The notes: a model not told the origin generated them from the sequence alone. DNA of 64,000 nucleotides from Lotus japonicus (GCF_012489685.1 NC_080042.1:7070501-7134500); one strand, 5' to 3'. Counted from the stretch's first letter, positions 12,697-23,389 are shown. A program made the numbers and translations.

Positions 12697-12866
12697 GTTC
12701 CGGGCGCTCAGGCGCCAATTCAGAGCGCCTGAGCGCCAATTCCAAGCTGAAAATATGGCCCCTGGAGGTAATTGGCGCCTAGGCGCCAATTCAGAGCACC
12801 TAGGCGCCAATTTAGAAAGCTTGGCAAAAAACAACTAGCGCCTAGGCGCCAATTCCCAGTTCATAG
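12697..12866. repeat. GGCGCCAATT palindromic repeat cluster in LTR (shorter copy about 15675-15825)
   Basis: Several imperfect repeats of AGGCGCCAATTC, some as the palindromes GGCGCC or GCGCCTAGGCGC, in a GC-rich island about 20-200 bp downstream (element sense: upstream) of the TATA box. The right LTR has lost some units. Confidence 0.8.
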
Positions 12867-13259
12867 GCGCTCAAAGCTCGCTGAAAAGGCTTTTGATCTC
12901 CATTTTAACTCCTCTTTACTACTCTTTAAGCCTTCATTCAATTCTCCAAGCTTCTTGACCTTCCTTCTCCTTCAGTTTCAGACCTGATTACTCTCATCAA
13001 AGCTCAAGGAAAAATATCAAGAATACCAACCATTTAATTGCACAAGGGACTCAAAACTAATGGCAATTAACAAAAGACTCAAACTATACTAAAATGCAAC
13101 TAAAGCCCTTATAAAACTACAAAATTACAAAACTAATGCAAATGCACAAATAAAAGTTAAAATGCATGAGAATGCATGAAACACTACATGAGACATAAGA
13201 AAAAGACTCAAAACTAACAAAGAAAAACCCTAAAAACATCATATAAACCCGGGTCATCA

Positions 13260-14849
13260 CACCACTATACTCAACGACAGCTTGCCCTCGAGCGTCACTA
13301 AGATTAGCTTGCCCTCAAGCACAAAGAGTTACTCTCAACACACATGCCGAAAGAGGGATACATTTTCAGAAAACCGGGGGATCAAGTAAATGTAGTTAGT
13401 TCCAAGATAAAGGTTCAACAATCAACTTCATGCAACTCTTAGACAAAGAAGAATTAGAGTCCACTATGAGAAGCATTTAGAGCTAACATCCTAGCATGAG
13501 ACAATTGTTTTAGTGCACTGAGCACAAAAGCAAGTTCATAGGTTCTGAGAATCATTCACTCAAGAGCAACTAAAGTTGACAATGTATTATTCAACGAGAC
13601 TTCAAAAGGGTTGTAACGTTGGCTAGGTAAAGCACAAGGTAGGTGATCCCTAAGGAAGACTAAGGCTGCACAAAATTTGAGTGTGGTCCAATTTGGAATT
13701 TCGGAGCTTTCAAGCTATTGATACTTAGCACTCAAGTCTCTTAACCCCTTTTTGTTTCATATTTTTTTCCTTTTATTTTTGGAACTCCACCACACCATGG
13801 AGTTCATTTTCTCTTTTGACTTTTTTCAATTTTTTTTCATTGGGGCAAGAGACAATTGCAGTTTTTATAAACTAGCTCCATCAAGAGTTAAGAACCACAA
13901 CTCCCCATTGAATCCTCCAAACAACCAGCCCATTAAACATAGATACCAAGGAAATCTCCATAAGGCTCAAAAGGGTCAACTAGGGACAAAGATGTTATAA
14001 AACAATTTCTGAAGTACAAGAAAACCTACCAGTCTCAAGAATGCAAGTCTCCTAAAGCTACACTCAAGGACGCATGAAATGAAACACAGAACCAAGAAGT
14101 GCAAGTGAGTCAGGATCCTCCAGGGAAATTATACAGTGAAGGGTCAAAGATGGACCCTTGTGGACTCACATCAACTCTATCCTCAAGACAACACTTAAAA
14201 GACCGAAGTTTCTCCCCCTCTTTACCAAACATACAATCACTCCCCAAAAGAAAGCACAAAGTATCCACTTAAAAACATTTTCAAAATCAGCATCATGTGA
14301 GTGAGCAAAACTTGGGAACATGTCATTTGAGTATAAGGAATAAAGACCAAGGTATAAAAGACTCTATATAACAATGCATGATAATATTGGATAAACAAAA
14401 TCTATAAAAGAAAAATATGCAAAAATGCATGGACTAAAACTCAGGGTAAGAAAAGAACCTCCTTCAAAGTGATTGAGTGCCTCCAAGTGTGTATCCTTTT
14501 TATTTCCTGAAACACTAAACATAAAACGTAAAACAGCAAAAGAAGATCCTAAATATCAACTTATCAACTCATGACCAATGAATCTAATTAAAATTAAATT
14601 CACTAGCTGATTCACTCTAGGTCAGGTTCATGGAATTTCAAACCTAAAATCATGTTATAACTGATCAAGTCACAACAAGCACTAAGAACAAGAACAAATC
14701 AGTTAAATTGATACATAGGAACAAAACAGAAAAAAAAACATGGGTTGTCTCCCATTTAGCCCTAAGTTATAGTCTTAGGTAGACTAAACTTCAAACTCGT
14801 GACTCAAACCAAAAATCACAAACAATCTCCGGCAACGGCGCCAAAAACT
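13260..14849 (-). other. Non-coding internal region of the LARD-like element
   Basis: 1590 bp, AT-rich, with no ORF showing gag or pol motifs. The PBS is at 14827-14843 (minus). No strong purine tract is visible beside LTR A at 13260, where the sequence is only mildly purine-rich. Confidence 0.8.
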
Positions 14850-16203
14850 TGTTGGTAAATCCGCAAGTGTATGAATCTACCCGGTTTTAAATATCGAACC
14901 ACAGGGATTGTGTGTGAATAGATTCGGTTCAAGCTTTGAGTTTGAAGGTTTGTTTTATTGAGCCAAACATATGACGAAGTAGTAATAAGGAAAAAGAAAA
15001 TATAAATTCAGAAATGAAACAGAGAATGAAAAGAAAGAGTGATTTACTTTGGGTTCTTGCTCAACTAATCAATTCAAGCACATCATTCTAAGCACATGTT
15101 CTCATCAATCTCTCCTTGATGTTATAGCCTAAGCAACTACCTATCGATGCCTCGCATAGATAATTCTTTCAAACCAAAAGATAAGCCCAATTCCTTGCGT
15201 ACTTAAACATTTGTTTGAAGCATAAAGATTATAAAGTTCAGGCCAACAAACTCCAACCCTTCCTCTATTCCTAGTAGCAAGTATAGACGAGGTAATCCCA
15301 TAACAAGTCTCTAATCTATAACAAACTTCCGTTCTATTATAGAAAAGCATAAAGCTAGCACATGTTCAAACTTGAAACATAAAGCATGGATATGGGATTG
15401 AAGGAAAGAAGAAGAACATGTGGGAAAGAACTTAAGATTATAACTTAAAAGGAAAAGTCTTACAAGAAAACCAAAGTAAAAGAAGAGAGATTAGCCAAGC
15501 ATGGCATGAGCCATGCTTGGCTAAGAACCTTGAACACAAGCTTGGAAGCCTTCCCTCACTATCCTAGATGATCCTCTACCTCTGAATTTTCCAAAGTATG
15601 AAAAGATATCCCAGATCCCAAAAGAAAATGACTAAAATCCTATTTATAGGAAAAAATCACGAGATTAGGCTGTTCCGGGCGCTCAGGCGCCAATTCAGAG
15701 CGCCTGAGCGCCAATTCCATGCTGAAAATATGGCCCCTGGAGGTAATTGGCGCCTAGGCGCCAATTCAGAAAGCTTGGCAAAAAACAACTAGCGCCTAGA
15801 CGCCAATTCCCAGCGCCTAGGCGCTCAAAGCTCGCTGAAAAGGCTTTTGATCTCCATTTTAACTCCTCTTTAAGCCTCCATTCAATTCTCCAAGCTTCTT
15901 GACCTTCCTTCTCCTTCAGTTTCAGACCTGATTACTCTCATCAAAGCTCAAGGAAAAATATCAAGAATACCAACCATTTAATTGCACAAGGGACTCAAAA
16001 CTAATGACAATTAACAAAAGACTAAAACTATACTAAAATGCAACTAAAGCCCTTATAAAACTACAAAATTACTAAACTAATGCAAATGCACAAATAAAAG
16101 TTAAAATGCATGAGAATGCATGAAACACTACATGAGACATAAGAAAAAGACTCAAAACTAACAAAGAAAAACCCTAAAAACATCATATAAACCCGGGTCA
16201 TCA

Positions 16204-16587
16204 ATTCACCCAAATGAAAGAAAGAATCCATAATCATAGGAAAGACTCCATGGACCACACTAAAACTCTTTGATGGAAAGAGGGTTTTCATTGTTTAAAT
16301 GGACCCCCCTAAGTGCTACTATTCTTTAATTCATTTTGACTTTCCAAAAAAAAAAACCTCTGCGAAAGTTGCAAAATTATACATAGACGATGATTTTAAA
16401 AAATCTTTATATGATACTGCACAATTTGTATGAGATTTAGGATAAATATAATCATAGCTACTACTGCTTGTGCACATTTATATACCACACACCTATCTAT
16501 AACATTTCAACTGATCAAAATAAAGTAAAAATAGATTAGTTTTATTTTATTAATGGATTAAGATTCCAATTTACTTCTTCGGAATTT
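16204..16587. other. 3' flank of the O-methyltransferase gene
   Basis: Downstream of the minus-strand stop codon; it should hold the 3' UTR and polyadenylation site. AT-rich, no ORF, no clear repeat apart from the ATTCA duplication at its start. Confidence 0.55.
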
Positions 16588-18137
16588 TTATTTATAAAAT
16601 TCCATCACTCCTATTACAGATGAGGAACCAGTACTAGACGCAACATGAAATTTGGAAAATCCAGAGCTAGAGCACAGGCTTCGGAATTCATTCTCAGTTC
16701 TTTCCTTTGCGCCATGTACTAAAAACATGAGATTGTCAACAACACTGACACATTGAGATGTAATGCTGGAGTTTGGAACTTCTGGATATATAGTGTCCAC
16801 AATAATCACCTTTCCATGCTCAGGCAAAGCTTTATGGCAAATTTTCAAAACCTTCACACAATCTTCATCTGGCCAATTATGACATACACGCTGAAATAAC
16901 CAGAGAAAAAACACATCAATTTGATTTGGACATTTTTCTATGTCAAATTTGAATCTATCAAAATATAAAGATGATCTCTCATGTGGTACACTGACCTTAA
17001 GTAAAATGGCATCACCATTTGGAACACTTTCAAACATATCTCCCGATACATGTTCTATCCCTTAAAGTCAAAAATGTGTTTTCTAATTAATATATTTTTC
17101 TAAATGAACAAACACCAATTTTCTCTATAGAAACTTCATAATTGCAATTTTTAAAATAAAGTAGGTTGCACATTAAAAAAAACAGAGAATGACATTTGTT
17201 ACCTGGATGAGGTGATGCATGTTGAATCACTTGAGGCAAATCAAAGTTAATTCCTTTCATTGAAGGATATTGAGAGATAACTTGTTCTAAGACCTGACCT
17301 ACTCCACCACCCACATCAACCAATGTCGATACTCCCACAAATCCTTTATATATTTTAAGGATCTCTTTCATTTCTAATAGGCCAGAAAGGGCCGCTCCTT
17401 TGTTAAATAAGTGGTTCAACTCTTTATTTTTCTCCATATATTGAAAAGGCTCTAATCCGTAAACATTTATGAAGTGGTTATTGTTATTAGGATCTACAAT
17501 TGCATCCTTCACATCATTCCTGAAAACGAGAAACCGTAAGATCATATTAAAGAGAGCTCTGATTCGTGGAGGACTACTTTTTACTAAACACATGGACATC
17601 TGTAGTTTGTGACTGTTTTCGCCACAAACTGCAAGTGTCTCTGGGTTCAGGAAAAACTATGGCCTACGATAAAAATATATGACTCCATCCTTTGTAATAA
17701 TTGCTTAGTTACCAAATATCACAATATCCTCGATGCACTAAGGTTGAGAGGGGACCAAGAGAGCCTCCAATGTTCTCAATTGCAAAGTAATCACCAACTG
17801 GTGAGAGAGCATAAACTCTTTCTCTACTACCATCTTCAGTGGTACGAATGGAGCAAGTTAACAGAGAAAAACTAGCCAACACTGGTAGCATCCTTTCAAG
17901 CCTAGTAACCAATTCTGAATGTTGAAATGGAAGCTGTGAAGCAATTTCAGAAGCAGACAAGCTTGAACCACTAGAATTTTGTGCCTTTGCAATGATATCA
18001 AACAAATTGAGATCGACAGCAGCATTCAAAATTGCAGAAAAGATTCGACTGAAACATAGTGACAGAGCAATGGGGTAGGCATCATTGACATTTGCTGCCT
18101 CTGTGGGAAGTTCATTTTGTTTGAAATTGGAACTCAT
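16588..18137 (-). CDS. Type I plant O-methyltransferase, chalcone/isoflavonoid OMT-like (four exons)
   Basis: Transfers a methyl group from S-adenosylmethionine to a phenolic hydroxyl, probably of a chalcone, isoflavone or related phenylpropanoid, in the cytosol. Proposed exons (all GT-AG): 18137-17713, 17519-17203, 17060-16996, 16890-16588, giving 369 residues, normal for the family. The N-terminal dimerisation domain (about 20-125) leads to the SAM loop LVDVGGGVG (208-216), GINFDLPQ, and catalytic His-273 in VCHNW, with family-typical acidic residues near 306 and 332; the end is VMEFYK. The third intron is 105 bp and open in frame, so it could be missed. No stops or frameshifts are seen after splicing. 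It reads closest to legume isoliquiritigenin 2'-OMT or isoflavone 7-OMT; the exact substrate cannot be read from sequence. Confidence 0.88.
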
Positions 18138-18197
18138 TTGACAAGTGTTTTGGTTCTTGTTGCTGAGTTGTGCACGTAATTCGTTGGTTTTAGTGTT

Positions 18198-18208
18198 CTT
18201 TATATAGG
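18198..18208 (-). promoter_or_regulatory. TATA box of the O-methyltransferase gene
   Basis: CCTATATAAAG on the minus strand, 61 bp upstream of the ATG, which implies a short 5' UTR of roughly 30 bases. Confidence 0.75.
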
Positions 18209-18660
18209 CTTACATAATGTCTCTTCTCCTGTGATGTCTCATTTGGGTGAGTAATATGGCAATTATAATATTACATTAATTTTTAAATAATACTACTATA
18301 ACAAAATTTGATTGATGGGTTAGGATTGAGACACCAAATGGGACCAAACCAAAGGATTTTGGTCCCATCAACATATACATGTAATTTTTTTTTGTTATAT
18401 ATTTATTTCTCTTTAATTTCATTTTCATAAATTTTTTCTTCCTATCCTATGTATCTCTAGCTTATTTTTCTATCAATCACTAACGGCACATCATATGTGT
18501 CTTTTCTCTCTCTACTATTTAGTGAATGTTTCATCCACACTAAAAATCAAACTACAACAAATGATAAATGGTAAGAAAAGAGAGAAAAATAAAATATGTG
18601 GTGTGATAGAAAAGAAGAAAAAATAGGAAAAGAAAGTAAGTCAAATTGAGATCGATGCAT
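18209..18660 (-). promoter_or_regulatory. Upstream region of the O-methyltransferase gene
   Basis: AT-rich. Contains a perfect 10 bp inverted repeat, TGGGACCAAA...TTTGGTCCCA (18339-18367). No ORF. No regulatory element is identifiable with confidence. Confidence 0.45.
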
Positions 18661-18681
18661 GAAAGAAAAATTAAGTGTAAA

Positions 18682-19155
18682 TGTGAAGGAATTGTATTCC
18701 GTGGTTATAATTGATACTAGACAACATATTTATATAATTGATACTAGACAACATATTTATATAATTGAGAGTTGACTGAACAATAAAATCTAAACTAATC
18801 TAAACCTGATTACATGCGTAATTACATAAGCAAATAAATAAAGAATATTGTAATCTAATATTCTATTATATTCTAACACACTCCCTCAGTCAAAGGAGGA
18901 GGTTCATCGATGCTGAGACTGGAACAAAAATCATCAAAAAAGACCCAGGATAGGCCTTTCGTGAAAATAAAATACTCTTCAAACTTGAGAACAACCGGAT
19001 GAAACTCTGGTAGACCTGAAGAGGAGGAACCACTATCGGCGAAAGGCACCACCGTGGGCGTCGGAGAGCCGCAACCAGAGCCAGAATCTGCCGTAGGAAA
19101 AAACAAGAAAAAAATAAAGAATATTAAAATATAATATTCTATTATATTCTAAATG
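18682..19155 (-). mobile_element. Short Copia-like relic: LTR, purine tract, internal scrap
   Basis: On the minus strand a 197 bp TG...CA segment (18878-18682, TGTTAGAATATAAT to CCTTCACA) follows a purine-rich tract (CTGAGGGAGTG). About 230 bp upstream, 19112-19155 repeats the first ~40 bp of that LTR, as a remnant 5' LTR would. The segment between has a 77-codon open frame rich in Ser/Pro/Gly with no recognisable domain. Confidence 0.5.
18711..18764. repeat. 27 bp perfect tandem duplication
   Basis: Two exact copies of a unit starting TTGATACTAGACAACATATT, within the Copia-like LTR. Confidence 0.9.
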
Positions 19156-19587
19156 ATAAATTTCTTTATTATTCTAAGTAAGGTGGAATTTCTGCCAAAG
19201 TATTATTTTCCTTATCTCTTGGGATATTCAATAGGCAACATATGTATCACGATGTTTTCTTTAATTGATAATTTAGGAATCAGTGATGTCATGAATGAGC
19301 TCATAGTTAGCGAATAAACGAACAGGCATTTTTTAGAACATTTTCCTTATCTCTTGGGAGTAGTTGTTTTTTTATTTTACCTTTAAAATTTAATTTTATC
19401 TCTCTTCATTCATTCTTCTTGTAGGGGTATTATATAAAAAAATATCATTTAATACTATATTGAAAGTCTAAGTGAACAGTTATTATGAAATAAGAAAGTT
19501 CTCTAAAAGTTGATAGTTATATTGAAACCGAGGGAGTAAATATTATCTTCATGGCACATGTTTTCTATGGTTTTTTTTTTTTGAAAT
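19156..19587. other. AT-rich intergenic, possible decayed MITE end
   Basis: No ORF. ACCGAGGGAGTA at about 19527-19538 looks like one terminus of a Stowaway-type MITE, but I find no partner end. Confidence 0.4.
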
Positions 19588-20673
19588 GTATCTATCATGG
19601 TTTTTAAAACTGAATCGTTCAGGACACCGGTTCACGGTTTAGTGGTTCAACCACGGTTCTTCTCATCTTAATAAAATAACAGTAATTTAACAATTTTAAT
19701 ATAAGAGAATTATGTTAACTAATAAATACAATATTAATGATGCAAATAAAATCGATATATATAAGTAAAGCACACTTGAACCATTACATTAAATACATTA
19801 GTAAATATTGCATGTATAATAATGCATTAAGTAATAAAAAAATTATCTTTGTAATAAATATATTAAATAATAAGATTAAAAATTGAAAAAAAAAATTGTA
19901 TTATCAAAAGCTATTCAACTACCTACATTAAATATTCACAAAAATACCTATATTAAATAATAATTGTTATAATTTTAAAAATAACTTGAGTTGACAAATA
20001 TTAAGAATTAAAATTAATTAATTATAAATAATATTTATAATTAACTAACTAACATAAAATAGAATTAAAATTAATAAATATTAGTTATTAAGTAATTATT
20101 GATAGTTAAAATTATCATAGAGTAATTTTTCTATTTAACTACATATATGATGATAAATAAATTAAATATATTAAAAACTAAGTTAATTAAATTAGGAGTT
20201 ATATATTAAATATGTTATGCATGTAATGTTAGTTATAAAAAATAATAGAATAATTAAATTAAATTTATTTGTCAAAATAGTTTAATTTTAAAAATTTTGG
20301 TCGATAATAGTTATAATTTTGATTTAAAATATATTTTCTAATAATATCTAATATGATTTTATAACTTCCTCTAAGGTTTATCATTGTTGCACTCATCTAC
20401 AATAAACTAAAGATGTAGTATGAAATAAAGTATTTAATAAACTTCCTGAAGGAAATTATATTTGATATAGCTACAATATTTCTTCATTGATAAAAAACTA
20501 ACAATCATTTTTAACCAACTTTCGTTTGCACCTAATTATGGTACACGAGTTTAAGAATCTTTTTAACTAAGTTCTTATAATTTATTTGTGTTAACCACAT
20601 GTATCATCTACTGAAGGAATTATGTTCTACACAAGTGTATCATAAAGTGCGTTCCTTAAGGAAGAAATCTCAA

Positions 20674-20949
20674 TGGACTGGGCGAGACCCCATGGTCCCT
20701 CGCCCAGGAGACTCAACTTTGGGCGTGGGACGCGTCATGACCTTGGGCCTCCCTTCCCGATGCCCAACTGACCCATTTGGACAGACTAAGGGCGCCAAAG
20801 GGACTCTTAGCTCATTTGAGAAATAATAGCATTGAAATTCAGCTATATTTTCTCTCTCTAAGCGGTTAGAGTTTCTCTCTCTAAGCATTCACATCACTTT
20901 CCTCACACTTTGGGTACTACCTTTCCTCTCTATGTTCTAGCACGGAATA
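20674..20949 (+). mobile_element. Solo LTR, distantly related to the Tat element at 25911
   Basis: Flanked by CTCAA on both sides (20669-20673 and 20950-20954). It starts TGGACTGGGCG and ends TAGCACGGAATA, parallel to the Tat LTR start TGGACTGGGCG and end TAGTACGGAACA. Like that LTR it has an inverted repeat near the start (CTGGGCGAG...CTCGCCCAG, 20678-20707). The remaining sequence differs, so it is a related family and not the same one. No internal region. Confidence 0.85.
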
Positions 20950-21174
20950 CTCAAAGATCCAAAGAGTTAATTTTAAAAATTATAATAGACATTCATTAGG
21001 TTGAACGATTTGTTATTTCAAATTGTCTTATGAGGTTTTATAATTATTTACTTTCTATAAAACTATAAAAATTTATCGAATAAGTTGAACATATAATCAC
21101 CAAATAAGTTGAAAATTATTTTTATTAAAGAAACATAAAATATAAAATATGTGTTTTAATATACTAAAAAATTA

Positions 21175-21350
21175 ACCCAAGAGGGGTAGCTCAGTTGGCA
21201 ACGCAGGCTGAGTGTGTGTGAAGAGCCCTCGGGTTTGATCCCCACATAATAAACTATAGGGGAGGGATGAAGAACCTTAATTGTGACTAAATCTCGAATC
21301 TGTCGCTATATCCAAAGGGTGACCGGTACCTAATGTTTATAAAAAAAAAT
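21175..21350 (+). mobile_element. tRNA-derived SINE
   Basis: RNA polymerase III internal promoter boxes: A box TAGCTCAGTTGG (about 21187) and B box GGTTTGATCCC (about 21232). A tRNA-unrelated body and a short A-run (21341-21349) follow. A possible degenerate target duplication is CTAAAAAATTAA (21163-21174) and CTAGAAAATTAG (21351-21362). It is not a tRNA gene: the 3' half departs from any tRNA fold. Confidence 0.78.
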
Positions 21351-21510
21351 CTAGAAAATTAGTGCAAATTTTTTTTATTGAGCTTCATTAATGTAATTAC
21401 ATTACATATGTTTACCATATTCTTAATTATCTACTCTTCAATAATTTTTCATATTACATAAACTATTTTTACAAATAACAGACACATAACTTAAAAACAA
21501 ACCCGTGCAA

Positions 21511-22137
21511 TGGAAATAGGCCAGGCGGCTCGTCAGGGGCCTATGGCTTGGCTCGTTAGAGGCTCGGCTCGGCTCGGCTCGTTTATTAAAAAGGTCAGGC
21601 TTAGGCTTTTTTAAAAGCTTGTTTAACTAAAAAGGCTAGGCCCAAACTATTAAAAAAGCCTATTTGGCCTAACAGGCCGGCCTATTTATATATTATTTTT
21701 ATTAATAATATAAATAAATATAATATAATAATATATTATTTGATTTTTTTAAACTGATTTATACTTAAGTATAAAAGAAAACCCTAAGTCCCTACCCTAA
21801 CCTAGATTAGAAACGTTCCAGACATATTCAATGATACAGGTGTAGTTTTTGAAATGGAATGATACAGGTTTTTTTATTTGAAAATAAAGTGCAATGATAT
21901 ATAAAAGGCTTATTAGCCCGCCAGCCAAATAGCCTTCTTTTGATAAAATTGTCTGTTAAATAGGCTTTTAAGCAGGCTTGTAGCCTTGTAGGTCAGGTCA
22001 GGCCTTAGAAAAGGCCAGGCCAAGCCATAAAATTTGGCCTATTAATAGGCCACAGGCCAGGCTTGGGCCACGAAAAGATAATGCAGGCCAGGCCTAGGCC
22101 GCACAAAGCTTGGCTCGGCTCGACCTATTTCCACCCT
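21511..22137. mobile_element. Small GGCCT-rich inverted-repeat transposon
   Basis: Starts TGGAAATAGGCC and ends GACCTATTTCCACCCT; the two ends form an imperfect terminal inverted repeat (GGAAATAGG). The flanks carry CGTGCAA on both sides (21504-21510 and 22139-22145), 7-8 bp. The body is full of short GGCCT/AGGCC motifs on both strands. No ORF. The end shape and duplication length suggest hAT, but MULE is not excluded. Confidence 0.65.
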
Positions 22138-22165
22138 ACGTGCAACGCACGGGTTTAATTTCTAG
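22138..22165 (+). mobile_element. Helitron 3' terminus (split by nested transposon)
   Basis: GCACGGG, then an AT spacer, then CTAG followed by T. With the left part (CCCGTGC at 21502-21508) this gives a 7 bp GC-rich hairpin just before the CTRR end, the usual Helitron 3' architecture. The 5' TC end could not be placed with confidence. Confidence 0.6.
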
Positions 22166-22735
22166 TACAAGAAGTATAAGGCATGTGATTTAAACTTTGA
22201 CCCTTTAATTGCTTTTTTTTTTTTTCAAAACCGTTTGATTTCCTTAAGTCTCGTGAAATGATGAAAACAATTATCAGGTGGGGCCTTAGCTCATTCTAAT
22301 TTATTGGTTTCATAATTTCCAATAATACATTTTAATAGTAATTAATGCCTCTCTTATACACAATGCAGCACAATGATTAAAGCAGTTCCTAATTCAAGAC
22401 TAATGAATGATATCAACGAAGACTTTTTTTTTTTAACTGGCGAAACTAACGAAGAATTTTTCTATTAAAGCAATTTTAATTCAAGACTAATGAATGATAT
22501 TAATGGTGATTAGCAGTAATGGGTATCTATTCCGATGGATTAGGCAACAATTCTCAAAAGTCAAAATTGAAAAAGAAAAAGAACTTTAACCACGTGAAAC
22601 CGCCAACCGGCCGGTTTTCACCGGTTCTTCTGGTTTTACGCCGGTTCTCCCGGTTTGACACCGGTTCTTTCTCCAAACGGTTTTGTGATATTTTTGGATC
22701 GGCCAAGTGTTTGGTTCCCGATTTTTATAACCATG
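22166..22735. other. Right part of hAT-like element, CCGGTT-rich subterminal region
   Basis: Mostly AT-rich. At about 22600-22670, repeated CCGGTT/ACCGG motifs form the right subterminal region, mirrored by ACACCGGTTCACGG near 19633 on the left. Confidence 0.6.
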
Positions 22736-22751
22736 GTATCTATGGTTGTTA

Positions 22752-23213
22752 CTCCCTCCGTTCCTTTTTAAGTATCGTTTTAGAAGAAATTTTTTGTTCC
22801 TATTTAACTGTCGTTTTGATGTTTTAAGATCCATTTTATCAATTTTATCCTTACTAGTAAATGGAAATTAAATTGTCATTACATCAATTTAAAGTGTTGT
22901 CTAGTAAATGGAAATTAAATTCCAATGAAAGTAACCAAAAGAGCTTTCAAAGTTACATAGAAAAAGTGTTAACATTAAAAATTGGAGAGAGGTTATAAAT
23001 TTTTATTACTACTATGGAGGGAAGAATGATAAATAGTTTAATAATATGAGAGAGAGTGGGACAAAAAATTAATTATCCACTATTTTGGTTGAAAAACTTT
23101 ATAACTTCATGATTAGGATGTGAGAGGGTAGAATGGAAAAAAAACTCCAATAACCTACTATCTTGGTTGGAGAACTTTTTGCTAAAATGACACTTAAAAA
23201 GGAACGAAGGGAG
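22752..23213. mobile_element. Stowaway-type MITE
   Basis: Terminal inverted repeats CTCCCTCCGTTCCTTTTTAA and TTAAAAAGGAACGAAGGGAG with TA duplicated on both sides. About 460 bp, no ORF. The internal phrase TAGTAAATGGAAATTAAATT occurs twice. The element lies within 10 bp of the hAT-like element's target duplication. Confidence 0.9.
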
Positions 23214-23389
23214 TACTTGTTATTTATAAATACGTGTAAATAATAGAAAGTATATAAATTCAAAATATTCAATAAAAAAATAGGCATTTAAACTTCGAAC
23301 TTTTGAAGATTTTCAGAAATAAAGAATTGTTTTATTCACCATGTACAAATCCATAATCCATAATATATAGAAATAAGAATTGTTCAGGG

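Larger units (their letters stand above)
11875..13259 (-). repeat. LTR A (3' LTR in element sense)
   Basis: Plus-strand ends TGTTGGTAAATCC and CCCGGGTCATCA. It contains a TATA box on the minus strand (CTATAAATAG, 12664-12673), a perfect hairpin (12518-12547) and a cluster of GGCGCCAATT repeats (about 12697-12866). Confidence 0.92.
11875..16203 (-). mobile_element. Complete non-coding LTR retrotransposon (LARD-like), tRNA-Asp-type PBS
   Basis: Two LTRs (11875-13259 and 14850-16203) flank 1590 bp of internal sequence, and ATTCA is duplicated on both sides (11870-11874, 16204-16208). The orientation is minus: the PBS TGGCGCCGTTGCCGG lies next to the right-hand LTR. That PBS matches tRNA-Asp, as used by Athila/Tat Gypsy elements. 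There is no gag or pol, so it would have to be mobilised in trans. The LTRs are very similar apart from short deletions in the repeat-rich part, so the insertion looks recent. It ends about 385 bp downstream of the O-methyltransferase stop codon. Confidence 0.92.
19596..22735. mobile_element. Non-autonomous hAT-like DNA transposon (3.1 kb) carrying nested elements
   Basis: Perfect 8 bp duplication GTATCTAT on both sides (19588-19595 and 22736-22743), the length made by hAT transposases. The terminal sequences are inverted and similar (CATGGTTTTTAAAA on the left, CATGGTTATAAAAA on the right), followed on both sides by CCGGTT-rich subterminal sequence. No transposase ORF. It contains a solo LTR, a SINE, a Helitron end and a smaller inverted-repeat element. 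AT-rich filler at 19660-20668 has no genes. Confidence 0.72.

Noticed and set aside
12623..12987. Overlapping 71-codon frames in the GGCGCC cluster as a repeat protein
   Set aside because: The repeated residues come from the DNA palindromes; the copy at 15598 is disrupted by unit loss.
20599..20888. GC-rich ORFs at 20.6-20.9 kb as a gene
   Set aside because: Fall inside the solo LTR with its CTCAA duplication; composition comes from the LTR.
21187..21242. tRNA gene
   Set aside because: Has A and B boxes, but the anticodon arm and acceptor stem do not pair; a SINE with an A tail fits better.
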